From Bifidobacterium breve (lineage in GTDB: Bacteria; Actinomycetota; Acidimicrobiia; IMCC26256), in contig CAMDSG010000083.1 of the NCBI GenBank assembly GCA_945907055.1, forward strand, positions 1 to 7,743: a stretch of DNA of 7,743 nt, given 5' to 3'. Positions within the stretch are counted from its first letter, which is position 1. Each line of letters opens with the position of its first letter. Made by a program: the position numbers and the translations under genes. Below, one piece after another: positions 1 to 6,539 of the stretch. Below the pieces are notes generated by a model that was given only the letters and a program-made list of their open reading frames with translations, ran no database searches and was not told the DNA's origin.

Positions 1-380
1 CCTCCGCCGCAAGTGGTCATTAAGATTTACGGGAAAGTTTCTTGGAAAATAACGCTCTATGCAAGATTCAGTCACCATAATTCTCACTTAAAGTGAAAAC
101 GTTGCTTCTTCCCGAGTTCATAGACGAAAACCCTGACACCACCCGGAGCCAATCGCCCCCCAGTGGAGCAAAGGAGCAAGAGCGCAATTGCTACCTACAT
201 TGCGGCACCTCATTTGATCACTGAGATTCGTTTTATCTGCTTCGACGAATCGACTCTAAGTATCTACCAACAAGTACTAGATCCTCTCTAGACGCGCGGT
301 ATCAGATTCCAGGCTGCATTTTTAGTGGACTTGGTATTTACCTAAAGCACTCAACATGTAATCAGGGCAGGGGTCGGCGC
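1..380. other. Intergenic region without a convincing gene, possibly including the edge of a neighbouring gene
   Basis: No frame here has recognisable protein content, and I see no tRNA-like or rRNA-like sequence. Two short frames run off the left edge. A plus-strand frame is open from base 1 to a TGA at 94-96. A minus-strand frame begins at an ATG at 78-76 and stays open for 26 codons to base 1 (MVTESCIERY...). The second could be the N-terminus of a gene lying mostly outside the window, because a palindrome (84-96) sits just upstream of it, but it has no clear ribosome binding site and the protein is not recognised. The downstream side of the HNH gene (371-386) has a 16-bp near-palindrome with one mismatched pair but no following T-run on the minus strand, so I do not call a terminator. 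Confidence 0.5.
84..96. repeat. 13-bp perfect palindrome, candidate operator
   Basis: TCACTTAAAGTGA is symmetric about the central A/T position. With one mismatched pair the symmetry extends to 81-99. It lies 6 nt upstream of the ATG of a minus-strand frame (78 down to the window edge), the usual place for a repressor site. No regulator is visible here, and the site could be chance in AT-richer sequence. Confidence 0.25.
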
Positions 381-1586
381 CTACCCGGTGTTTCTTAGAT
401 CGGGTGGTGCTCGCCAAGCCCATGTGCGCTCAGTCCCCGCCTCCGTCTCAATCTTCACGAGTCTGTATCCGTCGTGTGTTTTTTGGAGATGATGTCGCTC
501 GCAGAGCCGCACGAGGTTCTCAAAGCTGGCGGCGCCGCCCTCATAGAATGGTTTGATGTGATCCATCTCGAGGCCGATCGTGATGTCGCATGTTGGTACT
601 TGGCAGACACGATCGCGTTCCTCAACGGCAGTGCGTAATGGTGCAGGAATCGCTCTGCCCATATGCGCAACCGTCTTGATGTCCACTCCATCGACCACAA
701 GAAGTTTTAAGAATGCCTCCCCCAAATACGCTGTCGCAGTCGCCACTGGTATCGGCCCGACGCCTGCGATCTCGCATATCTCGCCATTCTCGGTACGTCC
801 ACGCTTGAGTGCATCTATGTCGATACGAATATTCATCACCGCGTTAGGGCGAGTCGCTTTCCCGCCACCCTCGCTCGACTGCTTTGTGGTCGCTTTTTCG
901 CAGAGTGTCATAAGCGCATCCGCTGCGTAAGCCTCCGGCCTTTCATGTGCACCACTCTTACGCGCTGACCTAAAGATCTCATCCTGTATAGGTTTGAGGG
1001 CTGCCATTACGAGAGCGCCGTTAGCAGCAGTCATTCGACCTCTTACGTTGAAGGAGGCATCGAGGTCGGTCCAGGACTTGAGATAACGACTCTTGTGTAT
1101 CTGCTTGTGGCGCTCTGCTTCATCGGTAGCCCCAGCAACTACACGCGAGGTTGCGTCGCGTAGATCGCGCACTGTCACGTGTTTTGCGAGGTTTAAGAGC
1201 TGTGTCTCGGTATTAGGTGCAACAATCGCACCGCGTGCTACCTCTACAGCCTGAGCGTTGGAGAGAGTGCCGTTTCTTAAGGCTGCCTGGGTAACAGGAA
1301 GGTGCTGGAGTTGGGCGGCTAGGAGTACTACTGCTTGGGCTTCATACTGGGGGCAATCTGTCTCAGTAGCGAGCCACTCCGAAATACTCTTCGCTCCCTC
1401 ACCTTTCCAACTATTGGTTCGCTCTACCTGGCCCACTGCGACAGTGCGCAGAGAATCTCCAGCACGGCGGATCTCATCAGCGATACCAACTAGCTCGGCA
1501 GCATCCTTGCCGGCGACTACATCAATCTCGATCCGAGAAGTGACCTCTCGTAATTGGGTGACTATGTCTTTGAGTTCATCGAACAT
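381..1586 (-). CDS. DUF222 and HNH endonuclease domain protein (REP13E12-like family)
   Basis: This 401-aa protein has the two-part architecture of the actinobacterial DUF222-HNH family, which includes the M. tuberculosis 13E12 repeat proteins. The N-terminal ~250 residues are the helical DUF222 region. The C-terminus holds an HNH nuclease: Cys328-x4-Cys333, then MDHIKPF (Asp342-His343), NLVRLC (Asn357, Cys362) and ERHH (His365-His366). The cysteines and His365 would bind structural zinc, and His343/Asn357/His366 form the metal-dependent catalytic site. All core residues are present, so the nuclease looks intact. The biological role of the family is unsettled; nicking or cleavage of DNA is inferred from the fold. 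I chose ATG 1586 over an in-frame TTG at 1616 because a good -10 (TACAAT) lies 7 nt upstream of 1586, giving a leaderless start, and the TTG would lie upstream of the transcript start. A LexA-type palindrome covers this start. Relatives are often multicopy and can serve as recombination targets. Confidence 0.93.
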   Translation of the reverse strand: MFDELKDIVTQLREVTSRIEIDVVAGKDAAELVGIADEIRRAGDSLRTVAVGQVERTNSWKGEGAKSISEWLATETDCPQYEAQAVVLLAAQLQHLPVTQAALRNGTLSNAQAVEVARGAIVAPNTETQLLNLAKHVTVRDLRDATSRVVAGATDEAERHKQIHKSRYLKSWTDLDASFNVRGRMTAANGALVMAALKPIQDEIFRSARKSGAHERPEAYAADALMTLCEKATTKQSSEGGGKATRPNAVMNIRIDIDALKRGRTENGEICEIAGVGPIPVATATAYLGEAFLKLLVVDGVDIKTVAHMGRAIPAPLRTAVEERDRVCQVPTCDITIGLEMDHIKPFYEGGAASFENLVRLCERHHLQKTHDGYRLVKIETEAGTERTWAWRAPPDLRNTG

Positions 1587-1595
1587 ATGTTCGAT
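1578..1595. promoter_or_regulatory. LexA (SOS) box overlapping the DUF222-HNH start codon
   Basis: ATCGAACATATGTTCGAT is an 18-bp perfect palindrome. Its core CGAACATATGTTCG fits the Gram-positive/mycobacterial LexA consensus of GAAC, four bases, GTTC with flanking TCG/CGA. The dyad centre falls at the start codon of the minus-strand HNH gene (CAT at 1584-1586), and the outer edge overlaps two bases of the -10 hexamer (1594-1599). LexA bound here would cover both the -10 and the transcription start, so repression until DNA damage is expected. SOS boxes at 13E12-family genes have been described in M. tuberculosis, which supports the call. No lexA or recA gene is in the window. Confidence 0.85.
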
Positions 1596-1622
1596 TGTAA
1601 AGCATGGGTGGGACAACTACAA
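1594..1622 (-). promoter_or_regulatory. Promoter of the DUF222-HNH gene, leaderless type
   Basis: Reading the minus strand, TTGTAG (1622-1617) is followed after exactly 17 bp by TACAAT (1599-1594). The -10 matches TATAAT at 5 of 6 positions; the -35 has the strong TTG. The ATG begins 7 nt after the -10, so the predicted transcription start coincides with the A of the start codon. This gives a leaderless mRNA, common in actinobacteria, and explains the absence of a Shine-Dalgarno. Confidence 0.65.
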
Positions 1623-1799
1623 GCGATTTTTCAGACGGTTTCAAGATTTATTTACGATGCCCATACCGCTCAGAGCGCCAGACTTAGATACGTCTGTGGA
1701 CTGTCAGCCCTAGGTGGTCGATAGGTGGAGAGGCCTAGGCATTCCAGAGGCTTTGACCTGCACCGGAATACCGAGAACTATTCAAAACCCCATTTGTCC

Positions 1800-1828
1800 T
1801 TTACAGTTAGGCTTTAACACCGCGTCAA
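1800..1828 (+). promoter_or_regulatory. Weak candidate promoter for the OsmC gene
   Basis: TTTACA (1800-1805, 5 of 6 matches to TTGACA) is followed after 17 bp by TCAAGT (1823-1828, only 3 of 6 matches to TATAAT). A start near 1835 would give a short leader of about 24 nt carrying the Shine-Dalgarno at 1844-1851. No OhrR-like operator was seen around it. The weak -10 keeps this tentative. Confidence 0.22.
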
Positions 1829-1843
1829 GTGAGAACAGTCTCT

Positions 1844-1851
1844 GGAAGAGG
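1844..1851 (+). promoter_or_regulatory. Ribosome binding site that fixes the OsmC start
   Basis: GGAAGAGG lies 7 nt before ATG 1859. An alternative in-frame GTG at 1829 lies upstream of this site and has no comparable purine tract, so the ATG is preferred. Confidence 0.7.
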
Positions 1852-1858
1852 TACGCAA

Positions 1859-2371
1859 ATGGATCGTGACACGCTGAGGGCCGCGCAAGCACCTCTTAAG
1901 GAGAGCTATCGCCAGCACCCTGAAAAGTCGCTCATGACACTGCATGCTGGCGGAGATTTGGGTGATGGCGTGAGTTGCTCAGTGCAGACTGGCCGGGGCC
2001 TAGTCGAGGCGGGTCTACACTCAGCCACTGGTGGAAGCGGCTTGCAGGCATGCTCAGGCGACATGTTGCTAGAGGCATTGGCCGCATGCGCTGGGGTCAC
2101 GTTGTCAGCTGTCGCCACCTCACTCGGTATTCCCGTCTCATCAGGGTCGGTAAGAGTCGAGGGAGACCTCGATTTCAGCGGGACCCTCGGTGTCAGCTCA
2201 TCCGCGCCAGTCGGGTTCACCGACATCCGCGTCATCTTTGACCTGGTCTCGACTGCGTCGGAGGATGAGATCTCCACGCTCTGCCGACTAACCGAACGGT
2301 ACTGTGTGGTATTTCAGACACTCGCGAAGTCACCCAGCCTAAACTTTGCAATTACTCAGGTGCAGCCTTAG
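1859..2371 (+). CDS. OsmC/Ohr-family thiol-dependent peroxidase
   Basis: This 170-aa protein has the OsmC fold signatures. The first active-site cysteine is Cys77 in LLEALAACAGVTL, and the second is Cys149 in TERYCVVFQTL. In the family these two form the redox pair that reduces organic hydroperoxides, with one cysteine as the peroxidatic residue, in the cytoplasm. Both are present, so the enzyme looks active. Additional cysteines at 40, 65 and 142 are not part of the standard pair. The length is slightly above the usual 140-150 residues because of an N-terminal extension of about 25 residues. The ATG at 1859 was chosen for its GGAAGAGG site 7 nt upstream; the GTG at 1829 would add 10 residues. 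The gene stands alone, divergent from the HNH gene and convergent with the receiver gene 36 bp downstream. The subgroup (OsmC, Ohr or YhfA-like) cannot be settled here, nor can the substrate. Confidence 0.92.
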   Translation: MDRDTLRAAQAPLKESYRQHPEKSLMTLHAGGDLGDGVSCSVQTGRGLVEAGLHSATGGSGLQACSGDMLLEALAACAGVTLSAVATSLGIPVSSGSVRVEGDLDFSGTLGVSSSAPVGFTDIRVIFDLVSTASEDEISTLCRLTERYCVVFQTLAKSPSLNFAITQVQP

Positions 2372-2407
2372 GCCGCAGCACAGACTCCGCGCTCTCTTTT
2401 TTACTTT

Positions 2408-2797
2408 CTAGACGGTCACGTGAGCTTCGCCCTGGGCGAGCACTGTATGTATCTTCGCTATCAAATCATCAGGTGAATAGGGCTTTGTTACATATGCCGC
2501 TGCGCCGAGATTAAGGGCACGCTCGCGATCGGCATCTGCGGTCTTTGCAGAGCAGACAATTACCTGAGGCCGAAGGGCTCGACCCTGTAATTCAGCGAGG
2601 ACAAACCAGCCATCAAGTACCGGCATCATTATGTCGAGCAGAACAACATCAAGAGGCTGCTCATCGATGCGCCGGAGGGCCGTCTCACCATCTGCAGCGA
2701 GCGACGGCTCAAATCCAGCAGCCTCGAGAATTACGCGAAGGGTCAGTAATACATCTGGCTCATCGTCAACAATTAGGACACGGTATTTAGTTGACAT
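2408..2797 (-). CDS. Stand-alone response regulator receiver protein
   Basis: This 129-aa protein is a single CheY-like receiver domain. The acidic pair is Asp11-Asp12 (LIVDDEPD), the phosphoacceptor is Asp55 (VVLLDIMMP), the switch residue is Ser83 (IVCSAK) and the conserved lysine is Lys105 (VTKPY). All phosphotransfer residues are intact. Only about nine residues follow the last helix, so there is no DNA-binding or enzymatic output domain. It must signal by binding a partner protein or by passing phosphate on. A longer frame reaches upstream to 2980, but its first 61 codons lie inside the kinase gene in another frame and are not receiver sequence. ATG 2797 is preceded by GAGGAGG and overlaps the end of the kinase gene by 11 bp, indicating translational coupling. 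The kinase next to it is the likely phosphodonor. Confidence 0.95.
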   Translation of the reverse strand: MSTKYRVLIVDDEPDVLLTLRVILEAAGFEPSLAADGETALRRIDEQPLDVVLLDIMMPVLDGWFVLAELQGRALRPQVIVCSAKTADADRERALNLGAAAYVTKPYSPDDLIAKIHTVLAQGEAHVTV

Positions 2798-4334
2798 GAG
2801 CCTCCTCTCTTCGATCATCGACTGGAGTATGCAGCACGACTCGGAAGGCGGCGCCACCACCAGGGGCATCCTCAACATAGACCGAACCCCCTGAGGATTC
2901 AACCACGCCTCTAACAATTGATAGACCCAAGCCGAGACCAGGCTGGACTCCATTGGGGTCTGTTCGATAGAAGCGTTCAAAGATTCTGGCTCGCTCAGCT
3001 ACAGGGACGCCAGGGCCGCTATCGAGGACGGAGAGCATCACGTGCTCTGCATCGCATTCAAGCGTCACAGTTACAGGAATGGATCCATACTTATGAGCGT
3101 TCTCAATTAAATTCCCGACCACTCGACGCAGCCCTTCAGAGTCGGCCCTCACTTCGCAGACGGCCGGTGCGTCTACCGTTACAGGCCGACCAGCAAGGTG
3201 CGCATCTAGGGCAGCCAACCGAACCAGTGATGCAAGATCAACTTTTCGTAGCATTACCGGAGCATCATTGCTCTCGCGCTCCATGCGCGCTGAGGCGAGT
3301 ATCTCCTCGACCATTCCTTGAAGGCGCACCGATTGGCGTTCAATAACATCCAAGAGTTCACTCCGCTGTGCAGGGTCGTCGACGAGTCGTGTCGCAGCAA
3401 CGGCACCTCTAATCGACGTGAGAGGTGTCCGGAGTTCATGGCTGACTGAAGCAACAAACTGCGACTTCATTCTGTCGCTCTCCACCAACTCAACGACATG
3501 GGCCTTCTCCGCAGCGTATAAACCTGCCTTGGCGATGGCTGCAGCGACCGGCTCCGCAAAGAGGCTCAGTGTCTGAAGGTCGTAGTCATCAAATTGGGCT
3601 GATCCTGCTGCACGAACATTTAGCACCCCGAGCAATTGTCCTCGATTGACAAGCGGAACAGACATTGCGCTCCCATCCTCGCCGCCACCTCCACTTCCAT
3701 CGCGAAGCCCTAAATCAACAGCATCTCCATTTACAAGCAGAGGAGCGCGTGTCTCCGCAACGCGACCAGCGACTGACTCTCCAACGCGTACGCGAGCATC
3801 GCGGAAAAGATGGCCTCCCCGTACCGCTACCACTCGCAAGTAGTCATCATCCTCAAGGAGCATCACAGACCCGCTTCGAGCGCTCAATAACTGACTTGCA
3901 CTCGCAAGAATCGCATCAAGCACTTCATCAAGTTCAAGAGCGGAGTTAAGGGCCTTACCCGCTGCAGATAATGCGCGATTCATATCGAGGCTCTGCGAAT
4001 ACGCGGCATTAAGCACGCGCTCGTCAGTAAGCAGCCGAAGGAGCCTATGGAGGTGAAGCTCTTTCTCGACTGCGTAGGCAACGAACCCAATGCCGAGTAG
4101 TGCTACTGCAGATCTCAGAATCCATTGGCCAGCACCTAGGGAAGAATCGGGCCCAGCCCAAGACGCAAGAGCAGAGGCTGCTGCTAGCGCCACCACAACA
4201 AGGACGGTAAGAATCCATAGTTGCATTCTGCGTTGCTCAATTACTTCAATTGAGGGTGCCTTGCGACGAGAGATACCAGCGACTCGCGCCTCGCGTTTAA
4301 TGCGTTGATTGATATCGCCTGGTAGTTGATCCAT
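2787..4334 (-). CDS. Membrane-bound GAF-domain sensor histidine kinase
   Basis: This 515-aa kinase has, in order: a basic cytoplasmic N-terminus (1-37); two membrane segments (about 38-60 and 70-89) joined by a loop of only about nine residues; a helical linker (90-125); a GAF sensor domain (about 130-270); a HisKA dimerisation domain with the phosphorylated His299 in SVSHELRTPLTS; and a HATPase domain. The ATPase boxes are NLIENAHKYG (Asn408/Asn412), LDSGPG (Asp438), FERFYR (452-457) and GLGLGLSIV (466-474). All catalytic motifs are intact. The near absence of an external loop argues that input comes from the membrane or, through GAF, from a cytoplasmic ligand or redox signal. A glycine-rich loop (211-223) lies inside the GAF domain. 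The ATG at 4334 has GGCGGAG only 2 nt upstream, a cramped site. It is followed with 11 bp overlap by the receiver. The ligand is unknown. Confidence 0.95.
   Translation of the reverse strand: MDQLPGDINQRIKREARVAGISRRKAPSIEVIEQRRMQLWILTVLVVVALAAASALASWAGPDSSLGAGQWILRSAVALLGIGFVAYAVEKELHLHRLLRLLTDERVLNAAYSQSLDMNRALSAAGKALNSALELDEVLDAILASASQLLSARSGSVMLLEDDDYLRVVAVRGGHLFRDARVRVGESVAGRVAETRAPLLVNGDAVDLGLRDGSGGGGEDGSAMSVPLVNRGQLLGVLNVRAAGSAQFDDYDLQTLSLFAEPVAAAIAKAGLYAAEKAHVVELVESDRMKSQFVASVSHELRTPLTSIRGAVAATRLVDDPAQRSELLDVIERQSVRLQGMVEEILASARMERESNDAPVMLRKVDLASLVRLAALDAHLAGRPVTVDAPAVCEVRADSEGLRRVVGNLIENAHKYGSIPVTVTLECDAEHVMLSVLDSGPGVPVAERARIFERFYRTDPNGVQPGLGLGLSIVRGVVESSGGSVYVEDAPGGGAAFRVVLHTPVDDRREEAHVN
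2801..2807 (-). promoter_or_regulatory. Ribosome binding site of the receiver gene, inside the kinase gene
   Basis: On the minus strand GAGGAGG ends 3 nt before ATG 2797. It encodes the Glu-Glu near the kinase C-terminus, so ribosomes finishing the kinase at 2787 uncover or reuse it. The spacing is short but the match to anti-Shine-Dalgarno is strong; it decides the receiver start. Confidence 0.7.
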
Positions 4335-4345
4335 GACTCCGCCTG

Positions 4346-4362
4346 CTCTAGTTGGACTAGAG
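4346..4362. repeat. Inverted repeat upstream of the kinase start
   Basis: CTCTAG and CTAGAG flank a 5-nt spacer (4352-4356), a perfect 6-bp dyad. It lies 12-28 nt upstream of the kinase ATG, just before the cramped ribosome binding site. It could be a small RNA hairpin affecting translation, or an operator. No T-run follows on the minus strand, so it is not a terminator. Confidence 0.35.
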
Positions 4363-4399
4363 GTCTATCGGCCCGAGGAGAGTGAACCTTGAGGGCCCC

Positions 4400-4423
4400 A
4401 GATCAATCATTTACCGTTGATCT
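4400..4423. repeat. Spaced inverted repeat in the VWA-kinase spacer
   Basis: AGATCAA (4400-4406) and TTGATCT (4417-4423) are perfect 7-bp arms separated by 10 bp, so the arm centres are 17 bp apart. This geometry suits a dimeric regulator bound on one DNA face, in front of the kinase gene. It is not followed by a T-run. The 143-bp spacer (4335-4477) also holds TAGGC/GCCTA arms at 4435-4451, which are too weak to call a terminator. Confidence 0.3.
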
Positions 4424-4477
4424 ATAGACGATTTGTAGGCCTTAATGCCTAGAGCGCCGGGGGGCTTTAAAACCAAA

Positions 4478-6475
4478 TTAACCGGTGCGCCTGACCCTGC
4501 GCTGCTCAAGGAAGTCCACGAGCACATAGTCGCCGAGATTGTCAGGGGAGGTAAAGAACGCTCGACCACGATTTAGACGAGTCAACTGCTCTACAAAATT
4601 ACGCAGCCCCCAATCAGCATCGAGCATGAAGGTGTTGATCGTGATCCCTGCCTTCGTGCAGCGAGCAGCCTCGCGCAAGGTTTCCTCTACCGTCACAGGC
4701 GACGCAGGGTACTGAAAATATGCCTCTCCATCCTCTATGTGTGCGGTCGGCTCGCCATCTGTCACCATAAGAATCTGCTTCGTGCCACTCTCGCGAGAGA
4801 GTTGCCTTCTAGCGAGCATCAACGCATGCTGCATGTTGGTCCCCCACTCGAAGTCCCAGGACAACTCGGGTAGTAATTCCGGCTTGATATCTCGAGCCAC
4901 GCGCCCAAACGCGACAAGCCCGAAATGATCTCGCGGAAACTGTGATGTGATCAGCGCATGCAGCGCCATCGCAACTTTCTTAGCTGGCAAGAAGTTGTCG
5001 CGCATCGGCATTGACATCGAGACATCCAATAAGAGGACCGTCGACGAACGCGTCAGGACCTCTGTGCGCTCTACCTCAAAGTCTTCGGGGAGCAAGCGAA
5101 CTGGCGTTCCAGCCCCTGCGCGAAATACGGCGTTTCGGATCGTCTGCTCGACATTCAGGTTGAAGGGGTCACCATATTCATAAGGCTTGTGCTCGTAGGC
5201 GCGCTCATGACCTGCACCGACTTGCTCGACCTCGTGGCGGCCAGCCTGGTCCTTTAGGAGCTTGCGGTAGAGATCCCCGAGAGCCTTCTGCCCTAGAGCA
5301 CGTACCGCACGCGGGGTCAGCTCAAGACGGCCTTCGCGCTGATCAATCAGGCCTGCCTCCTGAAGTATTCGAGTCATCTCGCGCATCTGCTCTAAGGAAC
5401 GCGCTGCATCGTCTCCAAGTAACTCTCTGGCCCGATCAAGATCTACCTCAGCTAATTGAGCAGGGGTAGAGGCATTCTGAAGCATGCTCTCAAGTTGGTC
5501 TAGATCACCGAGATTCTGAAGCATCTCAGACATCTGCCCGAGCCCCATTGGTTGATCCCCTTCACCACCCATTGACTGCTGCCACCCCATATCTGGGAAG
5601 GCATTCTGAAGATTGCGACCCAGCTCATCCATCTGCCAGCGCAGATCAACATCGTCAAGCAGCGCTTCACTAAGTTGCTGCAACTGATCGCGCTGCTCAG
5701 GGGTCATGCTGTTGAGCATTTGCTGCATGGCCGCCATCGAACGCGCCATCTGCTCGAGCAACTCATCAAGCGTTGCAGGATTACCTGGGAAAAAGTCAGA
5801 GTACTTCTCCATGAAGGCATCGAAGTCTGGCTCTTCGCCGCGCCCTCTCGCCTCAAGCATTTGGTTTAGATCAGCGAGCATGTCCTTCATACGAGCCATC
5901 TGCTCTGGAGAGACGTTGCTCATGCCTTCAGAGAGCTGGTTGAAGTTGCTCTTGATTAACTCCGAACGAATCTCGTCCATCAGCTCCTCGAACTTCGCGC
6001 GAGCGGCGTCGTCCATGAAGTCGTATTCCTGAAGAGCCTTCACTAGCCCGCCAAGGTCTGGAGGCATCATGTCGAGTTCAAAGTTTCGCTCAGCGCCTAA
6101 CTCTTCGACGATCTCTTTGCGTCGTTGATCCTGCGATTCGCGCGCGGCCTCAACTCGTCGCTCGATACCGGCGCGTTCCTCATTGAGGACTTCACGAAGT
6201 CGCTCGGCTATCTCCGCGAATGGCCCCCCAAGATCTTTTGACTCAACCTCATCACGCCTGCGCTCACGCAGTCGCTTCATCATCTCGCGCAGACCCATCA
6301 TCTGCTCGCCGTTGCTATCGCGCATCCCCTGCTGGAGGAGTCGCCTAAGAGCGGCGTTGGGGTCGCCGTGGTACGTGAGGTCGTCGGCCATCTCTGCAAG
6401 GAGAGAATCCGCGTCGAGGTTGAACCCAACCTGAGTCCCGTCCCAGCGTGAATAGTCAAATGCCCTGCGCGTCAT
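4478..6475 (-). CDS. VWA-domain protein with a long helical Met/Gln-rich N-terminal region (Rv0959-like)
   Basis: This 665-aa protein has a C-terminal von Willebrand A domain (about 478-650) with a complete metal-ion-dependent adhesion site: Asp484-x-Ser486-x-Ser488 (DVSMS), Thr546 in WGTNMQHAL, and Asp573 in VTDGEPTAH. About 350 residues before it are charged, helical and rich in Met, Gln and Leu, with two SPEQ/TPEQ-led segments (about 189 and 258). There is no signal peptide, so it is probably cytoplasmic. From memory it resembles the mycobacterial Rv0959 family (about 670 aa), whose neighbour is a magnesium-chelatase/MoxR-type AAA+ ATPase. Such pairs are thought to remodel or activate target proteins, but the target here is unknown and no AAA+ gene is in the window. 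I chose ATG 6475 because the family begins there (MTRRAFDYSRWDG). The longer frame to 6850 runs antisense through the lipoprotein gene and is low in family character. There is no good Shine-Dalgarno; TACGCT lies 6 nt upstream, suggesting leaderless expression. Confidence 0.9.
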   Translation of the reverse strand: MTRRAFDYSRWDGTQVGFNLDADSLLAEMADDLTYHGDPNAALRRLLQQGMRDSNGEQMMGLREMMKRLRERRRDEVESKDLGGPFAEIAERLREVLNEERAGIERRVEAARESQDQRRKEIVEELGAERNFELDMMPPDLGGLVKALQEYDFMDDAARAKFEELMDEIRSELIKSNFNQLSEGMSNVSPEQMARMKDMLADLNQMLEARGRGEEPDFDAFMEKYSDFFPGNPATLDELLEQMARSMAAMQQMLNSMTPEQRDQLQQLSEALLDDVDLRWQMDELGRNLQNAFPDMGWQQSMGGEGDQPMGLGQMSEMLQNLGDLDQLESMLQNASTPAQLAEVDLDRARELLGDDAARSLEQMREMTRILQEAGLIDQREGRLELTPRAVRALGQKALGDLYRKLLKDQAGRHEVEQVGAGHERAYEHKPYEYGDPFNLNVEQTIRNAVFRAGAGTPVRLLPEDFEVERTEVLTRSSTVLLLDVSMSMPMRDNFLPAKKVAMALHALITSQFPRDHFGLVAFGRVARDIKPELLPELSWDFEWGTNMQHALMLARRQLSRESGTKQILMVTDGEPTAHIEDGEAYFQYPASPVTVEETLREAARCTKAGITINTFMLDADWGLRNFVEQLTRLNRGRAFFTSPDNLGDYVLVDFLEQRRVRRTG

Positions 6476-6539
6476 ACCTGCAGCGTAGGCCGAGACCCCC
6501 GACTCGGCCCCTACCCTCGGTATCGGCGAGAATGGTCCT
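6476..6539. promoter_or_regulatory. Compact divergent promoter region, VWA gene and lipoprotein gene
   Basis: Only 64 bp separate two divergent start codons and neither has a convincing Shine-Dalgarno. On the minus strand TACGCT (6487-6482) ends 6 nt before the VWA ATG. On the plus strand GAGAAT (6528-6533) ends 6 nt before the lipoprotein ATG. This spacing is what leaderless transcripts show, with transcription starting at the ATG. No TTG-type -35 was found for either, and the plus-strand hexamer lacks the first T of TANNNT, so the positions are tentative. Confidence 0.4.

Noticed and set aside
371..386. Near-palindrome at the end of the HNH gene as a terminator
   Set aside because: It has one mismatched pair, no real loop and no T-run downstream on the minus strand.
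1587..1724. Plus-strand 45-codon frame beginning at the ATG on the other half of the SOS palindrome (MFDCKAW...)
   Set aside because: The ATG exists only because CATATG is palindromic. There is no -10 or ribosome binding site on the plus strand and no recognisable protein character.
2360..2402. Possible terminator between osmC and the receiver gene
   Set aside because: There is a weak imperfect dyad at 2360-2376 and a T-run at 2395-2400, but about 20 nt separate them, so the hairpin-plus-T-run geometry is missing.
2798..2980. N-terminal extension of the receiver by 61 codons
   Set aside because: It lies within the kinase ATPase domain in another frame; the receiver fold begins at MSTKYRVLIVDDE with a strong ribosome binding site.
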